This document shows positions 62,400 to 64,000 of a stretch of 64,000 bases of DNA, one piece after another (position 1 is the stretch's first letter; each line of letters begins with the position of its first letter). The notes beneath the pieces were generated by a model, which searched no databases, was not told where the DNA came from, and was given only the letters and a program-made list of their open reading frames with translations. Made by a program: the position numbers and the translations under genes. Origin of the DNA: UBA1447 sp964612185 (GTDB taxonomy: Bacteria; Bacillota; Clostridia; Oscillospirales; Acutalibacteraceae); NCBI GenBank assembly GCA_964612185.1, contig CAZTCR010000011.1:1-64000 (forward strand), written 5' to 3'.

Positions 62400-63482
62400 A
62401 TGAAAATCGAATTACATGAAATATCAGTCCGCGAAGTAGCAGAAAACTATGTTGATAACGCCGAAGAAGGCGTTGTCGGGTATGGCGGTAAACTGAATAT
62501 CCGCCCGAAGTATCAGCGCGAGTTCGTTTACGATGAAAAGAAACGCAACGCCGTTATTGATACAATCCGCAAAGACTTTCCCCTCAATGTGATATATTGG
62601 GTCAAAAACGAGGACGGAACCTTTGAAGTTTTGGACGGCCAACAGCGGACTGTCAGTTTTTGCCAGTACATTCAGGGCGAGTTCTCCATAGAAAACCGCG
62701 CTTTCCATAATCTGACCGAAACGGAAAAAGAGCAGATATTAAACTATACTCTGATGGTCTATTTCTGTGAAGGAAACGACAAAGAAAAATTAGACTGGTT
62801 CAAGATAATCAATATCGCGGGCGAAAAGCTTACCGACCAGGAATTGAGGAACGCCGTCTATACCGGGACTTGGCTGTCCGATGCAAAATTGAAGTTCAGC
62901 AAAAGCAACTGCGCTGCATATCTGTTATCAAAAGATTATGTAAACGGTTCGCCTATCCGTCAGGAGATTTTACAAACGGCTTTAAGCTGGATAAGCAGCG
63001 GTGAAATTGAAAAATATATGTCCGTTCATCAGCATGTTCCGAACGCGAATGAATTGTGGACATATTTCAGGAATGTGATTGAATGGGTTCAGCTTACATT
63101 TACAACCTACCGCAAAGAGATGAAAGGCATTGATTGGGGCGGCTTGTATGATAAATACAAGGGCAAAATATATGACACTGTCAAGTTGGAGCGGGAAATT
63201 CAAGAACTGATGATGGACGACGATGTTACAAATAAAAAGGGCGTTTACCCGTATGTTTTAACGCACAGCGAAAAATACTTGAGCATTCGCACATTTACCG
63301 ACGGACAGAAAAGGGCAGCATTTGAAAGACAAAAAGGTAATTGTAAAAAATGCGGCAAACATTGTGAACTGAAAGAAATGGAAGCGGACCATATAACGCC
63401 ATGGAGCAAGGGCGGCAAAACAAACCCCGAAAACTGCCAAATGCTTTGTTTGGATTGCAATCGGCGGAAAAGTGATGTATAG
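62400..63482 (+). CDS. DUF262 (ParB-like) and HNH endonuclease protein
   Basis: A 360-residue protein. The N-terminal DUF262/GmrS-like domain has YQREFVYDEKKRNAVIDTI and the NTP-binding DGQQR motif (79-83). A helical middle follows, and the C-terminal HNH nuclease domain contains CKKCGKHCELKEMEADHITPWSKGG with CLDCNRRKSD (about 313-360): two CxxC pairs for zinc and DH as catalytic residues. All key residues are present. GmrSD-type enzymes cut modified DNA using NTP; here an M.EcoRI-like gene lies 11 bases upstream, so the protein may instead be the restriction partner. Ribosome site weak (AGG). Confidence 0.82.
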   Translation: MKIELHEISVREVAENYVDNAEEGVVGYGGKLNIRPKYQREFVYDEKKRNAVIDTIRKDFPLNVIYWVKNEDGTFEVLDGQQRTVSFCQYIQGEFSIENRAFHNLTETEKEQILNYTLMVYFCEGNDKEKLDWFKIINIAGEKLTDQELRNAVYTGTWLSDAKLKFSKSNCAAYLLSKDYVNGSPIRQEILQTALSWISSGEIEKYMSVHQHVPNANELWTYFRNVIEWVQLTFTTYRKEMKGIDWGGLYDKYKGKIYDTVKLEREIQELMMDDDVTNKKGVYPYVLTHSEKYLSIRTFTDGQKRAAFERQKGNCKKCGKHCELKEMEADHITPWSKGGKTNPENCQMLCLDCNRRKSDV

Positions 63483-63504
63483 ACGCTAAAAACAATTTCG
63501 AGGA

Positions 63505-63581
63505 TTCGACCTCTCCGTCACTTCGTGCCACCTCTCCTGACGCAGGCGAGGCAAGTGCGGGGGACTCCCCCCACCGTCGAA
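63505..63581. repeat. Short G+C-rich intergenic repeat element
   Basis: A 77-bp G+C-rich island in A+T-rich surroundings, bounded by TTCGAC (63505-63510) and GTCGAA (63576-63581), with CTCTCCGTCACTTCGTGCC inside. Its layout (short terminal inverted repeats, CTCC-rich arms) recalls the element upstream of polA. Non-coding. Confidence 0.55.
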
Positions 63582-63619
63582 GCGATTTATAACTTTATTG
63601 AAATAATGGAGAAGATGAA

Positions 63620-64000
63620 GTGATTTTTTCAAATTCCGATATTAGCCTTGAAATTACGGTAATAAATTACGAAATCCCGCACATCGTGCCGGATAAAGAA
63701 TCATTTGATTATGATGCGAATTGGCTGATGCTAAAATACAACTACACTTCGCCAACAGAAACCATAACTTATAAAGATCCAACTTTTTTAGTTTATGAAA
63801 TTATAAATTTTATAAAGGAACTCGAAAATCTAGCTGCTAATAATATAAGAATAATAGAGACAGACTTTATGGAACCTGAGCTTTCATTCAAATTCATTAC
63901 AAATGACGATAAAACATATAGCCTTGATTTAGGTATTCATCTGCACCAGCGCAAACCGCAAGATGACTTTGAAGAAGAATATTTCAGCTTCATATTATCA
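63620..64000 (+). CDS. Partial CDS, possibly WapI-like immunity protein
   Basis: An open frame of 127 codons runs from GTG 63620 to the end of the window without a stop. GGAG lies 8 bases before the GTG. The translation begins MIFSNSDISLEITVINYEIP and contains YDANWLMLKYNY and DFMEPELSFKF. That pattern (DANWL early, an EP-L-F segment later) recalls WapI-family immunity proteins of polymorphic toxin systems, but I hold this only weakly. The gene is A+T-rich and shares the accessory tail with the restriction-like pair. The C-terminus is outside the window. Confidence 0.6.
   Translation, partial: MIFSNSDISLEITVINYEIPHIVPDKESFDYDANWLMLKYNYTSPTETITYKDPTFLVYEIINFIKELENLAANNIRIIETDFMEPELSFKFITNDDKTYSLDLGIHLHQRKPQDDFEEEYFSFILS

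Overview
The window reads as chromosomal DNA of an uncultured Bacillota, most likely class Clostridia. Support: a yaaO-darA-holB-ricT-...-trmN6-rsmI gene order of the kind found next to the Bacillus/Clostridium replication region, a Gram-positive division/cell-wall cluster (mraZ, rsmH, ftsL, PBP, murF, mraY, ftsW, murG, divIB/ftsQ, ftsZ), rubrerythrin and ferredoxin suggesting an anaerobe, strong GGAGG-type ribosome sites, frequent TTG/GTG starts, and a secreted dockerin protein as in plant-fibre or gut clostridia. No rRNA, tRNA, CRISPR array, integrase or transposase gene was found. Most genes are moderately G+C-rich; AbiE, the two DUF4143 ATPases, the 2180-residue surface protein and the last 4 kb are visibly richer in A+T, suggesting acquired DNA.

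Layout: (1) 0.2-1.9 kb: a type IV AbiE toxin-antitoxin pair with a palindromic operator wrapped round its promoter, followed by six back-to-back perfect hairpins. (2) 1.9-12.8 kb: the conserved housekeeping group decarboxylase-darA-holB-ricT and trmN6-rsmI, split by a ferredoxin, a GH116 glycosidase and a second glycosidase-like gene. (3) 12.9-13.5 kb: rubrerythrin with its own promoter and terminator. (4) 13.6-20.9 kb, minus strand: a seven-gene set encoding Sfp-type phosphopantetheinyl transferase, SGNH hydrolase, MFS transporter, two short-chain dehydrogenases (one resembling 7-alpha-hydroxysteroid dehydrogenases), an acyl carrier protein and an acyl-CoA/ACP ligase. This is the best candidate for an undescribed biosynthetic or steroid/lipid-modifying system. 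(5) 20.9-25.9 kb: two uroporphyrinogen-decarboxylase-like genes, the 3' scrap of a third, and two DUF4143 ATPases. (6) 26.1-31.8 kb: a sugar-acid operon (fused TIM-barrel isomerase/oxidoreductase, Gfo/Idh/MocA oxidoreductase, fructuronate reductase, KDG kinase, KDPG aldolase). (7) 31.9-35.4 kb: obg, mrnC, a YitT membrane protein and a YebC regulator. (8) 35.7-42.2 kb: a giant BspA-type leucine-rich-repeat protein ending in a dockerin. (9) 42.4-54.7 kb: the division/cell-wall cluster, whose MurE position holds a truncated, catalytically degenerate MurE-like protein. (10) 54.7-59.9 kb: secreted phosphoesterase, dusB and polA. (11) 59.9-64 kb: accessory DNA with an LRR lipoprotein, an EcoRI-type adenine methyltransferase paired with a DUF262-HNH nuclease, and a gene cut by the window end.

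The hexuronate operon would take fructuronate/mannonate to KDG, KDPG and then pyruvate plus glyceraldehyde 3-phosphate, although mannonate dehydratase and uronate isomerase are not in the window. The cell-wall cluster supplies lipid II synthesis (MurF, MraY, MurG) and the divisome. In the minus-strand set, the transferase would activate the carrier protein, the ligase would load it, the dehydrogenases would adjust keto/hydroxyl groups and the MFS protein would move substrate or product. That chain is inferred from gene content only.
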